Below, in pieces: positions 21,402-28,739 of a stretch of DNA of 28,739 nt (within the stretch, counting starts at the first letter, position 1; each line of letters starts with the position of its first letter). This stretch comes from a virus. The notes beneath the pieces are model-generated. The model saw only the letters and a program-made list of their open reading frames with translations. It was not told where the DNA came from and made no database searches. The stretch spans positions 1 to 28,739 of the IMG/VR virus record IMGVR_UViG_3300046002_005300, one strand, 5' to 3'. The translations under genes were made by a program, and so were the position numbers.

Positions 21402-21872
21402 TCACTCCCCGTTGAATTTCTTCATGGCTTTGTCCAGGCCCTTGTCTATGGCTGCTTTATACTCGGCTGACCCATCAAACCCCTCGATGCTGCGGGTGAA
21501 CCAGCGCTTGGCCGGTATGGTGACTGTCTTGGCTTTTGTCCAGCGGCCATCCGGGCCTTTGAAATGCAAATGATGCCGCTTGTAGGTGATGCGGCGGTGT
21601 TTGATCACTGCACCACGTTCCAGGGTCTCCGAAACATGCCGAGGGGCAGCTATTACCAGATGCGTATTGCTGCGGCGGTAGCCATACACATGCTTTTTAA
21701 GCCAGCCGGTGCGCTGGGTGATGCCGATCATGCGGCGCTTTACCCAGTTTTTACCGGCGGTGGCAATGGTGTTGAGGATGTAGCGGATAGATATTGCGAT
21801 TTCGACATCCGACAGATGGCGCAGGGCGTTCTTGGCGTCTTCGAAGTCTGCATCGATTTTCATGAGTATCAT
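21402..21872 (-). CDS. HK97 gp10-like head-tail joining protein
   Basis: The 156-residue basic protein has an N-terminal helical half (DAKNALRHLSDVEIAISIRYILNTI) and a basic strand-rich part with RTGWLKKHV, APRHVSETLERG and PAKRWFTRSIEG, the usual features of gp10/neck-type minor tail proteins. It probably sits at the neck. The ATG at 21872 overlaps the gp6-like stop by ATGA; a second Met at residue 4 is an alternative. Synteny with gp6-like and tail completion genes supports the call. Confidence 0.75.
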   Translation of the reverse strand: MILMKIDADFEDAKNALRHLSDVEIAISIRYILNTIATAGKNWVKRRMIGITQRTGWLKKHVYGYRRSNTHLVIAAPRHVSETLERGAVIKHRRITYKRHHLHFKGPDGRWTKAKTVTIPAKRWFTRSIEGFDGSAEYKAAIDKGLDKAMKKFNGE

Positions 21873-22408
21873 AGCCGCACCACCCGGAAGGAACTGAGCG
21901 GTGCCAGGTATTTTGCAAAGTTAGTGTAGTTTATGAACGTGCGGGAGTTGCCGCCATCGAACGTGGTGGATGTTACGCCGATGTTTTCGCCGGCCTCCAT
22001 GGCCAAAAGCGAAGCGATGCGCATGACCGCCAGCTTGATGATGCCTGGTACGCTGGACCAGCCCGCGGTATAGGCCACAACCACAGTAGCGCCGAGATAA
22101 AAGATATCGCCGGTCGTGTCATACAGCCGTTCGTCTTCCAACCGAAAGTCCCCGACAGCGCGCGATGCGCCGTCTATCGTTACGCTGGTCAGCGCTGTGA
22201 CAGGCTTGGCGCGCAGCTGCATGAATGACAACCCGGATCCGGACAGCGTATGGGTGTACGCCTGGGATGCCGGGTTATAGGACAAGTAGTCTTTGACGAT
22301 CTGTTCTGCAGAATCGATATAGATCTGATACAGGGCTTCGCCTGCTACGTCTTCTTCGACTTTCTTGGCGTATTTTTTGAAGTCTGCAAGCGTGACGTAG
22401 CTGGCCAT
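21869..22408 (-). CDS. Head-tail connector protein, gp6-like
   Basis: The 179-residue protein starts MASYVTLADFKKYAKKVEEDV and has helical segments (YIDSAEQIVKDYLSYNP), then beta strands (FMQLRAKPVTALTSVTIDG) and a helical IIKLAVMRIASLLAMEAG. This is the pattern of gp6/gp15-type adaptors that dock on the portal after DNA packaging. It is the first gene after the terminator at 22432-22474, so it must be transcribed by read-through or from another promoter. GGGGAAGGG precedes the ATG by about 6 nt. Confidence 0.8.
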   Translation of the reverse strand: MASYVTLADFKKYAKKVEEDVAGEALYQIYIDSAEQIVKDYLSYNPASQAYTHTLSGSGLSFMQLRAKPVTALTSVTIDGASRAVGDFRLEDERLYDTTGDIFYLGATVVVAYTAGWSSVPGIIKLAVMRIASLLAMEAGENIGVTSTTFDGGNSRTFINYTNFAKYLAPLSSFRVVRL

Positions 22409-22431
22409 CGATAACCCTTCCCCGCCTTTTT

Positions 22432-22474
22432 AAAAAAGCTCCCGGAGAGTAAGGAGGCGAACCTCCCCGGGAGC
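22432..22474 (-). terminator. Rho-independent terminator between head and tail genes
   Basis: On the minus strand GCTCCCGG (22467-22474) pairs with CCGGGAGC (22438-22445). A nested stem GGAGG-TTCG-CCTCC is inside, and six T residues follow directly. It lies between the capsid-adjacent gene and the connector gene. It should reduce tail transcription relative to capsid transcription. Confidence 0.85.
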
Positions 22475-22481
22475 AGTGGCC

Positions 22482-23213
22482 TCATCCCAGAGTGACAAAC
22501 GCCAGTTCGGCAATGCTGGCGGTGACAGCAGCGGCAGCGCCGGTGCGAACGTTGATGCTGGGGGTGAGTTCTCCGTCTGGAAGTGAACCGGCAAACTTGG
22601 CTACTTCGGTTCCGTCCAGAAAAGCGTGGAGGTTTACGCCGTCCCACCACAGCGCATAATCGATGTCGTCAGTGGACAGGTCGCCGACCGCTACGATCGA
22701 TACAAGCGCGCCGGAGACATACACCTTGAGGTAGAGCGTCTTGACGGATGCATGGGCGGCGTGGTGGAAAAACACTCCGGCTACATTGGTCGAGGTGACC
22801 GCATGGCTGAGCGATGTGTTGAGCAGATCGGTCTTCAGTTCGCACAGGCCGAAAAGAAGATCTGACTGCAAGTCAACGTCAAGCTTGATCTTGCCGCGCA
22901 GCCAGGTAGGTTTGTCGGCGGCCAGCTTGGCGGTTTCGCCGCGCAACTGCATGTTGACGCCGTTGTAGTCGGTACCGCCCGTGGTGATCAGCAGTGGATA
23001 CCCGGCGGCCACTCCTGCAGTGATCGGGCTGGTACCGCCCAAAGTGTTTATGAACTCATCGGGTCTGAGGGTGGTGTCGTCGCAGGGCAGGCCGGGGCGG
23101 AGCTCCCAGGAGCGGGCACCTTCGCCGATGGCCCCGTAAATCTTGTACGGAGCGCGGTCGTCCTGCCAGACTTTGGCACCTTTGGTCCCGTATTCAATAA
23201 GCTGTAATCCCAT
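22482..23213 (-). CDS. Capsid-adjacent virion protein, possible decoration protein
   Basis: The 243-residue beta-rich protein begins MGLQLIEYGTKGAKVWQDD and contains a jelly-roll-like pattern in its C-terminal two thirds (KTLYLKVYVSGALVSIVAV, DIDYALWWDGVNLHAFLDGTEV). That pattern resembles concanavalin-like surface domains. It directly follows the major capsid gene and precedes a terminator, so it is probably made in high amounts with the capsid and may decorate the head. I do not recognise a named family. AGGA upstream of the ATG gives a moderate RBS. Confidence 0.55.
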   Translation of the reverse strand: MGLQLIEYGTKGAKVWQDDRAPYKIYGAIGEGARSWELRPGLPCDDTTLRPDEFINTLGGTSPITAGVAAGYPLLITTGGTDYNGVNMQLRGETAKLAADKPTWLRGKIKLDVDLQSDLLFGLCELKTDLLNTSLSHAVTSTNVAGVFFHHAAHASVKTLYLKVYVSGALVSIVAVGDLSTDDIDYALWWDGVNLHAFLDGTEVAKFAGSLPDGELTPSINVRTGAAAAVTASIAELAFVTLG

Positions 23214-23244
23214 GGGATCCTTCCTTTCTCGAAGGCATGCGGGC

Positions 23245-23270
23245 GGCGCGCCGGATCAGCCCGGCGCGCC
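23245..23270. other. Perfect 10-bp hairpin after capsid gene
   Basis: GGCGCGCCGG (23245-23254) and CCGGCGCGCC (23261-23270) form a perfect stem with a 6-nt loop in the gap between the capsid gene and the next gene. No T tract follows on either strand, so it is not a standard terminator. A role as an mRNA-stabilising or processing element for capsid mRNA is inference. Confidence 0.6.
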
Positions 23271-23276
23271 TTGCAC

Positions 23277-24428
23277 TTAGCCGGTCTTGAGCCTGCGGAA
23301 AGACGAGCCTACAAGTGGCTTGCCCATCATGTACATGAAGGACTGAAAGGTGATGTTGTCGGAGCCCACTGTTTTGATCTTGTCGATAATGATTTCCTGG
23401 GCTACCGCCAGCGCGTAGTGATCCCAGTACCCGCCCACGGCCACGTAGCTGCCGCTGGTCAGAGTGGTGAGGCCGTAGTTAGACAGCACTACCGGGATGC
23501 CTAGTATGGTGCGGTTGAACAAAAACTCTTGTTTCATGGGCTGGTCGCCCACGGCGGTGGATCCGATCAAAGGCGCGATCAGATCGGAGTTGGCCGCAAT
23601 CGCCAAAGAGGAGCTGTCGCCTTCCAGCGAAAGCAGTTTAAGCGCCATCTTGGCGTAGTCCCCCCAGGTCGGAGCAGCTCCGGAGCCGGTGGCGGTGATG
23701 TCGCTGGCGGTAGGTACGCCGGTAGCACTGGCGATGAAAACACCGAGCATGTCCTGCCCCGAGCCAGCGCCGGCAAGAATACCTTTGTCTATCGCACCTC
23801 CGAAGGCTTTCCGGAATTCATCGGGCAAATAGCGTTCTATGTCGGTGGAGTTCAATGCACCCATGCTGATTGCCAGTGTGCTGTACCAGGGATACAAGGT
23901 CAGAGCGTCGCCAGCCAGTACAGCGGTGCTGTCTGAGCTGGTGCCGGTGGCTCCCTGGACACTGCCGACTGGAAGCGCGAGGGTCGGAGAAAACACGGGC
24001 ACGACAGTTTGCGCGTTTGGGCCGGTGAAGACGCTCACCTTGGAGCGGAGCTTGCCGCCGTCTACAAGCGCAGACACTATGCCAGGAGCGGTATTCACGC
24101 CAGCGCCGTTGCTGGTGATGGCGCGGATTTCGTCGTAGCCGAGCTTGAGCACGCCCGGTCGCTCGCCGGCTGCAATGGCCCGGATCTGGTTGGCTACGTT
24201 GCGCCAGCCAGTGGCCCGCTTTTCGGTGGGGGCGGGCATGTTGGCTTCAGCCTCTTTCATGGCGCGGACTTCGGCGTCCGCCTTGTCCATTGCGCGCAGC
24301 TGGTCGCCGATTACGGTTATTTTCTCCGTAAGGCTTTTGAATTCATCGACTTTTGCGGGGTCGCCAAGCATGGTTTCTGCCTGCTTTACGCGGGCTTCCA
24401 TGTCGGCAAACAGTTCTTTACGGGTCAT
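23277..24428 (-). CDS. Major capsid protein, HK97 family
   Basis: The 383-residue protein shows the HK97 design: an N-terminal helical delta-like scaffold (about 1-75, with KELFADMEARVKQAE and KSLTEKITVIGDQL) that the protease would remove, then the capsid fold with IVSALVDGGKLRSKVSV, PVFSPTLALPVGSVQGATG and the C-terminal NRTILGIPVVLSNYG, FMYMMGKPLVGSSFRRL. The start overlaps the protease stop by ATGA, linking the two. A separate scaffold gene is absent, as expected. The C-terminal FRRLKTG end is normal for this family. Confidence 0.92.
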   Translation of the reverse strand: MTRKELFADMEARVKQAETMLGDPAKVDEFKSLTEKITVIGDQLRAMDKADAEVRAMKEAEANMPAPTEKRATGWRNVANQIRAIAAGERPGVLKLGYDEIRAITSNGAGVNTAPGIVSALVDGGKLRSKVSVFTGPNAQTVVPVFSPTLALPVGSVQGATGTSSDSTAVLAGDALTLYPWYSTLAISMGALNSTDIERYLPDEFRKAFGGAIDKGILAGAGSGQDMLGVFIASATGVPTASDITATGSGAAPTWGDYAKMALKLLSLEGDSSSLAIAANSDLIAPLIGSTAVGDQPMKQEFLFNRTILGIPVVLSNYGLTTLTSGSYVAVGGYWDHYALAVAQEIIIDKIKTVGSDNITFQSFMYMMGKPLVGSSFRRLKTG

Positions 24429-25153
24429 TTGGTTACCTCGTGTTTAATGCCGTTCGTGGCACAGATCAGCCTCAACTGATCCAGTTGCCTGGTTACAAGC
24501 GCTTCTTGCGCTGCCGCTGCGACGGGGTCCTGGTCGGCCGTGCTCCGGGCCTCGGGTGCAGTCTCCTGCGGGCCGGGGGTGGGCTTTGGCGGTTCTGACG
24601 TGTCTGGTTTGTATTTGCTTCTGATTTCGTTTATGCGTGGAAGTTCGCGTTCGACAGATCGGCGGGCGGCCTCGGACTGGGCTCCAGGGTACGCAGGGAA
24701 TGCGACACCTGGAGACACTTCCAGAAGGTGCACGCTTTTGAGAATCCGCAATGCGGGTTCCTGGGTATGGTCCCAATCCTCTTGCTCGGAGAAAAACCCG
24801 AAGGAAACGCCCTGCACATCGCCGCGGGCAACGGCATCGTAGTAATCGTCGTTGACAGGGTTGGCGCGCATCTCAACGGAGAAATGAAGCCCGTCGGCTC
24901 TGTCGTCCAGGACCAGCGATCCGGAGCGCCTGGAACCGAGGATTTTGGTATCGTCGTGCGCCCAGAAGGCGTAGATGTCTGTACCGTTGTTCAATGTGCG
25001 CTTGAAAGCGCCGGGGGCGATCTGTTCGACGAATCCCCACATTTCCTCACTGCGGGAGTTGTACGGGATAAACCCGTCTATGTATTTCTTGCCGTTGTCG
25101 GCTTTGCGGGCTTCGACTTTGGCGTATACGTCGTGGACTCGTTTGTCTTTCAT
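24425..25153 (-). CDS. Prohead protease, HK97 type (S78)
   Basis: The 242-residue protein has the U35/S78 protease core: GFIPYNSRSEEMWGFVEQIAPGAF, the catalytic His (FWAHDD, H66), VSFGF with the serine (S117), and LLEVSPGVAFPAYP. It would remove the capsid delta domain during maturation. The C-terminal 70 residues are Pro/Glu/Ala-rich and probably disordered, perhaps a scaffold-like extension. It lies between portal and capsid genes as in HK97. GGAGGC lies about 6-8 nt before the ATG. Confidence 0.9.
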   Translation of the reverse strand: MKDKRVHDVYAKVEARKADNGKKYIDGFIPYNSRSEEMWGFVEQIAPGAFKRTLNNGTDIYAFWAHDDTKILGSRRSGSLVLDDRADGLHFSVEMRANPVNDDYYDAVARGDVQGVSFGFFSEQEDWDHTQEPALRILKSVHLLEVSPGVAFPAYPGAQSEAARRSVERELPRINEIRSKYKPDTSEPPKPTPGPQETAPEARSTADQDPVAAAAQEALVTRQLDQLRLICATNGIKHEVTK

Positions 25154-25167
25154 TTTTGGCGGCCTCC

Positions 25168-26445
25168 TTAGAGCTTGTCGTCGCCGGCGGCCCGGGCTGG
25201 GTCGGTTGCGCCAGGCTCCAGCAGCCCGGCAGCGGTGGCTTTGGCCTTGGCCATGTAGGCGGCCATGTTGTCATCGGTCAACGGCATCAGCTGTGCCGGT
25301 ACAAAACGGGTGTTGCCGGCCTCGGTCGGCGGGTCCAGGTTTTCTTTTGCGCAGATGCCGGCGGGGCTGATGGCTCCCATCATGAACAATTTGTTGTAGA
25401 ACTCGCCGCGGCTTTTTTCGTCCGGACGCAGCAGCACGTTGAAATCAAACTCGAAGTAATTGGCGGCTCGTTCGTGTGGTTTCAGAAGCTCGGCAAAGCT
25501 TTGTTCGATGTGCCGCAGATACGGTGACAATGTGAAATTCAGGTAAACAGTCATGGCCGATTCAAGCCCGCCGTATTTTACATCGTACGAACCGTTGACC
25601 ATCCAAGGTGCCACGCCAAAGACCTTGCATATCTCGATTTCCTGCCAGCGCCTGGATTCCAGTAGTTCGGCATCGCGGTTGCTGCTTTGGTGGGTAAGCT
25701 CTTTGACGCTCATGCCGGCCCATGTGACCAGAGGTTTACCGGCGTTGTCGGCTCCGGCATAGTTGGCTTTTACGTAGTTGCTGACCACCCGGGCGGTGGC
25801 GCTGGCTTCCTCTTCGTTCTTGGCGTCTTTGGTCATCTCGGCAATGTCTATAAGCAGTTTGGTGTTCAACCCGTTGCCGAAGGAGGACAGGCTGTAGTCG
25901 TCAAGCTGTATGCCGAGAGTAACGGCGGCTTTGGCCAGGTCAACCGGAGCGATGCCGTTGCCGGCCTCATCGGTTACCAGACTCGGAATGTGCAGTATCT
26001 GGTCTGCCGGGATTTCATGCCGCTGGTACATGTACCGTATTGCCGGCCACTGGGTCACATCGCGCTTCATTTCTTCGGGATCCAGCAAGCGCAGGGCGGC
26101 GATGTCTGCCCCTTTGATGCCTTTGAGAATGTAGGCGTTGCCGCGCTGCAGGATGTGCCGCATCAGCTTGCCCATGAACAAGGTGGGAGATTCGGAGGTG
26201 TTTGGGCGGAGCTTGAGAAGTTTGTAAAGGTTGTGTTCTGTGGCTTTATTGCGGGATCCATCAGCCTGGCGGGTGTACAGGTTGAGCGGCAGAATGGCGA
26301 TAGGGTTGGCTATCGCGTTGACGCAGGCTTGTACGGTGGTGTTTTTGTGGATGTCGGTATAGCTGAAGCTTGAAACACGCGGCCAGCCTGGAAGCTGACT
26401 AGGGGCTGTGGTGGTTACTTTTGTCCGACGGCCAAATATGCCCAT
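25168..26445 (-). CDS. Portal protein, HK97 family
   Basis: The 425-residue protein starts MGIFGRRTK and contains portal signatures: VQACVNAIANPIAILPLNLY, LYKLLKLRPNTSESP, RGNAYILK, LDDYSLSSFGNG and FGVAPWMV followed by QSFAELLKPHERA. The C-terminal 30 residues (MAYMAKAKATA ... DDKL) are flexible. It forms the dodecameric DNA channel and connector. The frame is open to 26511 through the promoter region, but the ATG at 26445 has GGGGGA 3-6 nt upstream and is the natural start. Confidence 0.9.
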   Translation of the reverse strand: MGIFGRRTKVTTTAPSQLPGWPRVSSFSYTDIHKNTTVQACVNAIANPIAILPLNLYTRQADGSRNKATEHNLYKLLKLRPNTSESPTLFMGKLMRHILQRGNAYILKGIKGADIAALRLLDPEEMKRDVTQWPAIRYMYQRHEIPADQILHIPSLVTDEAGNGIAPVDLAKAAVTLGIQLDDYSLSSFGNGLNTKLLIDIAEMTKDAKNEEEASATARVVSNYVKANYAGADNAGKPLVTWAGMSVKELTHQSSNRDAELLESRRWQEIEICKVFGVAPWMVNGSYDVKYGGLESAMTVYLNFTLSPYLRHIEQSFAELLKPHERAANYFEFDFNVLLRPDEKSRGEFYNKLFMMGAISPAGICAKENLDPPTEAGNTRFVPAQLMPLTDDNMAAYMAKAKATAAGLLEPGATDPARAAGDDKL

Positions 26446-26478
26446 CAATCCCCCACTGTATAGCACCGTATACAATAG

Positions 26479-26507
26479 AGTGTATTCTATATGGCAATTG
26501 GTGTCAA
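26479..26507 (-). promoter_or_regulatory. Promoter upstream of the portal/head genes
   Basis: On the minus strand TTGACA (26502-26507) is followed after exactly 17 bp by TACACT (26479-26484). The region from 26446 to 26543 is AT-rich and non-coding. It contains an inverted repeat ATAGA...TCTAT around the -10 and further TATAC/GTATA elements, including CTGTATAGC at 26456-26464. It looks like a regulated sigma70 promoter that raises head-gene expression above the terminase genes. Confidence 0.6.
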
Positions 26508-26543
26508 CCAAACAGTATAATATATGATACTTTTTACAGCCAT

Positions 26544-28244
26544 TTAGTATTGTATTTTAGACAAATCAAAGATTTTGGGCCTTGCTGCCTTGGCTGCGAT
26601 CTGTTCGCGCAGTACTGCATAAGCCATCATCGAGGTGATGACGCCGTCAATACGCTTCCTGGCTTTGTTGTTCTGGCTTTTGGTGATGAAATAGCTGCCG
26701 CTGTCCGGGTTTGATTTGTTGATCGTGTTTGATACCATCCAACGCAAAATCGGGCAGTCATCAATGATCAACTTGTCAACAATGGCTTTTTCCCACGCTT
26801 TGGCTGCAGGGCTCAGGTTGGCCGAGCGCTGCAGAAACGGGATGATGGTGGCCTTGGTGCTGTACTCCATTTCAAACTCTTTGGCCTTGGCCGGGTCATA
26901 GGTGACCGCCAGGATATCGCTGTCTGCCAAGTCTGCATCGAGGTCTTTGTACACAAAGCTATAGTCGATGGTTTCGCCCGGGGTGGCTACCAGGCGGCCG
27001 GCTTCTATCCATGCCCTGATACTAGGATTCTCCAGATGCATTTTTGTTTCCACCTGAGCCTCTGGGATGTAGTACCTATGCCTGGCAAAGTATTTACCCA
27101 GGCGCTCGATGTAATAGTATTTGGTATTGGCGGTCCAGTCCCAGATTGTCGAAAAGTCCAAGGCAGCTACACATGGAGCCGTCCGAAGCTCTTCGCTGGT
27201 GATCTGTGCGGTTTTGGCCAGCTTGGCACAAACTTGCCATGTCCGATCCGGGATCCACGTATCGACTGCAGCCTGCCACAGGTTGCAGTATTTGACTTTG
27301 TATTCCAGAGCGATCAGAGGTATGGCGTGAGCTCGCTTGACTTCGTCTTTGAAATACTCGACAGGAACAGTTACGCCGAGGTTAGGGCAGGATTTTTGCA
27401 GCTTGTCCAGGTCGTCCCATTTATCGGTTTTGTCATATTCGTAGATGGATACCAGGTAGCTGTCATCGGACAGGGACCCGTCCAGGATTTTCTTGGCATA
27501 GCTGTATTCGTCTATCAGCGGGTTGGTCAGTGATGCGGCGGCGGTCGATATGATGACAGTCAGGCGTTCCGGCCTGGCTCCCATGCCGCTGGTCAGCTTG
27601 TTGTAGGCTTCTCCGTTCTTCTGTGCGGCAAGCTCATCGATGATCGCCACCAGAGGGTTGAGGCCGTCAAGGTCGCCATCACTGGACAGCGGAATGAACC
27701 GACTACCGCGGGCTTCGTTTATGACTGACTTGGGGCTTTTGTGGATGTCCAGAAGCTCGCTTAGCCGCGGGTTCCGCTGGATGAACCGGCTGATGTTCTC
27801 GAAGCTCTTGTTGGCGATCAGCTGCACGGTTGCCAGCGAATAGGCTTCCACTCCATGCCGGGTGATTATTTCGAACAATGCGATAACGGATGCCAGGATT
27901 GTCTTGCCCTGCTTGCGCCCCATGAACAGCATGGCCTTTTTGAATCGCCGCAGTCCTGTCTTTTTGTCCCTCCAGCCGTACAGCTGGCCAAGAAAGAAGC
28001 ATTCCCACGGCTCCAGGTGGATCGGCTGCCCGGCAAAAGGATCTTCGAACTGTACCAGCTTTTCGGTAAAGCGTATGATGCTGTCCGCCTGGGCCTCATC
28101 AAATACCCAGCGGGCCCCGCGCTTGCGGCTGGCTGCCAGATCAGTCTTGAACCTGGCCACGGCTTTCTTGAGTGCATCGCACGCCAGCACTTTGGAATGC
28201 CGTACATTCTCCACATACTGGTAGTAGCGTTTCAGCTCACCCAT
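26544..28244 (-). CDS. terL: Terminase large subunit, HK97/Terminase_1 type
   Basis: The 566-residue packaging motor has an ATPase domain with Walker A (GRKQGKT, 109-115) and Walker B (VAIIDE, with D203 and E204), then a C-terminal RNase H-like nuclease with ALDFS (D363) and a later TYDPAKAKEF. The C-terminus (KARKRIDGVITSMMAYA) matches Terminase_1 proteins. It cuts and pumps phage DNA into proheads, with TerS and probably the HNH protein. The start overlaps the TerS end by 13 nt. This type, linked to P27 TerS and HNH, is normally a cos packager. Confidence 0.95.
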   Translation of the reverse strand: MGELKRYYQYVENVRHSKVLACDALKKAVARFKTDLAASRKRGARWVFDEAQADSIIRFTEKLVQFEDPFAGQPIHLEPWECFFLGQLYGWRDKKTGLRRFKKAMLFMGRKQGKTILASVIALFEIITRHGVEAYSLATVQLIANKSFENISRFIQRNPRLSELLDIHKSPKSVINEARGSRFIPLSSDGDLDGLNPLVAIIDELAAQKNGEAYNKLTSGMGARPERLTVIISTAAASLTNPLIDEYSYAKKILDGSLSDDSYLVSIYEYDKTDKWDDLDKLQKSCPNLGVTVPVEYFKDEVKRAHAIPLIALEYKVKYCNLWQAAVDTWIPDRTWQVCAKLAKTAQITSEELRTAPCVAALDFSTIWDWTANTKYYYIERLGKYFARHRYYIPEAQVETKMHLENPSIRAWIEAGRLVATPGETIDYSFVYKDLDADLADSDILAVTYDPAKAKEFEMEYSTKATIIPFLQRSANLSPAAKAWEKAIVDKLIIDDCPILRWMVSNTINKSNPDSGSYFITKSQNNKARKRIDGVITSMMAYAVLREQIAAKAARPKIFDLSKIQY

Positions 28245-28666
28245 TCGGCGAATTCGTCTTTTTCTTGCGGTCTTGAGTTGGCTTTAACTGCCCGGCGGAT
28301 TTCGGTTACCAGACGCTGGAAGCTGCTGGTGGCGCTTGCGGTTGCGCCCTGGTACTTTGTCACATCGCTGGGGCTGGCTTCTGGGTCTGTAAGCGACTGG
28401 TCAAACACTGCCTGCAGCTTTATCGCGTTGCCCAGCTGCGTGAAGGCACGTTCAAGCAGACACAAGTCTGTCCGTGTCACCGTGCCAGCAGTTTTAAGAT
28501 CGTCGACAATTGCCAGCCATTCAGCATGCAAACCAGCCGGAACGGATGCAGGCGGTGATACATCCAGGGCAGAAACTGCCGGTGCAGCGGGCGGCTTGCC
28601 GTGCCGGCTGGGGCGGTAAGTGCCGTTGGCCTTGTGTTCGTCTATGGTCTTTTTTGCCCGCGGCAT
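28232..28666 (-). CDS. terS: Terminase small subunit, P27 family
   Basis: The 144-residue protein has an N-terminal HKANGTYRPSRHG motif typical of P27-type small terminases, a proline-rich linker, and a helical core (AGLHAEWLAIVDDLKTAGTVT, CLLERAFTQLGNAIKL, FQRLVTEIRRAVKANSRP). It recognises the packaging site and regulates TerL. AGG lies about 5 nt before the ATG. It is the first gene after the putative cos at the window edge, and it overlaps the terL start. Confidence 0.87.
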   Translation of the reverse strand: MPRAKKTIDEHKANGTYRPSRHGKPPAAPAVSALDVSPPASVPAGLHAEWLAIVDDLKTAGTVTRTDLCLLERAFTQLGNAIKLQAVFDQSLTDPEASPSDVTKYQGATASATSSFQRLVTEIRRAVKANSRPQEKDEFAEWVS

Positions 28667-28739
28667 CTACGCCTGCCCATGCGCGTGGGATTGGGGGAAT
28701 CGCACAATCTGTAAATCAAACTTACGTTTGGGTCCCCTT
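28667..28739. other. Right genome end, half of putative cos/intergenic region
   Basis: This non-coding stretch upstream of TerS contains TTACGTTTGGG at 28722-28732. It ends GGGTCCCCTT, which would join to AAG at position 1 to make CTTAAG. Together with 1-64 it would form an intergenic region of about 137 bp with two direct 11-bp repeats spaced 21 bp, a layout consistent with terminase or HNH recognition sites. Confidence 0.4.

Noticed and set aside
27855-28619. Plus-strand open frame of 254 codons opposite TerL and TerS
   Set aside because: It is antisense to two well-supported terminase genes and shows no protein-like features.
1-28739. Direct terminal repeat of the window as evidence of circularity
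   Set aside because: Only an 11-bp match separated from the edges is present; the terminal bases themselves are not repeated, so circularity is argued from gene order and not from a terminal repeat.
1-28739. CRISPR array, insertion sequence, restriction-modification or known toxin-antitoxin genes
   Set aside because: I saw no regularly spaced repeats, transposase, methyltransferase or recognisable toxin in any frame.

Overview
The window reads as an essentially complete genome of a temperate, HK97-like tailed phage with siphovirus-type tail genes, about 28.7 kb, in its circular or virion arrangement rather than as an integrated prophage. Three observations support this. The attP-like region lies in the middle of the window with phage genes on both sides. 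The HNH endonuclease at the left edge and the small terminase at the right edge would be neighbours if the ends were joined, which is the usual HNH-TerS-TerL order of cos phages. No host gene is visible. Spanin-like genes, Shine-Dalgarno-led starts and an M15 endopeptidase endolysin fit a diderm bacterial host. The style of the small membrane and lysis proteins reminds me of spirochaete phages, but I cannot name the host with confidence.

Layout. Almost everything is on the minus strand, so the order is right to left. At 28.7-26.5 kb are the terminase small (P27 type) and large subunits. A sigma70-like promoter at about 26.5 kb is followed by the portal, prohead protease, major capsid protein and a capsid-adjacent structural protein (26.4-22.5 kb). 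A rho-independent terminator at 22.43-22.47 kb separates these from the connector and tail genes: gp6-like and gp10-like connectors, tail completion protein, tube, two chaperone frames joined by a probable -1 frameshift, tape measure, a 1643-residue hub/fibre and a fibre-assembly chaperone (22.4-11.6 kb). The lysis cassette (11.6-8.5 kb) holds a coiled-coil protein, a one-TM protein, an M15 endolysin, a two-TM holin, an inserted collagen-like fibre and two overlapping spanin-like frames.

The attP region (8.1-8.5 kb) holds the 3' part of a tRNA-Gly(UCC) with its terminator, surrounded by five GCTAYACAA-type motifs, and a second tRNA-like sequence. The tyrosine integrase (8.1-6.9 kb) reads leftward from it. 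A short plus-strand lysogeny module (5.9-6.8 kb) contains a small repressor candidate and two related one-TM proteins, the first with a zinc ribbon. A divergent promoter region at 5.78-5.88 kb separates it from the leftward early operon (5.8 kb to the left edge): ribbon-helix-helix protein, KilAC protein, DUF3102-like protein, excisionase-like HTH protein, OB-like protein, DUF1064 nuclease, DnaD/O-like initiator with iteron-like repeats, small hypotheticals and HNH. Nearly every early gene overlaps the next by ATGA, so the operon is translationally coupled. Two tiny genes (43 and 28 codons) become visible through that pattern.

Most unusual points: a lysogeny switch built on two small RHH-like proteins with no CI-type repressor; the paired one-TM/zinc-ribbon accessory proteins; the nested lysis frames whose starts are 5 nt apart; the attP architecture with two tRNA-derived sequences; and a pair of 11-bp direct repeats, 21 bp apart, that spans the join of the two window ends.
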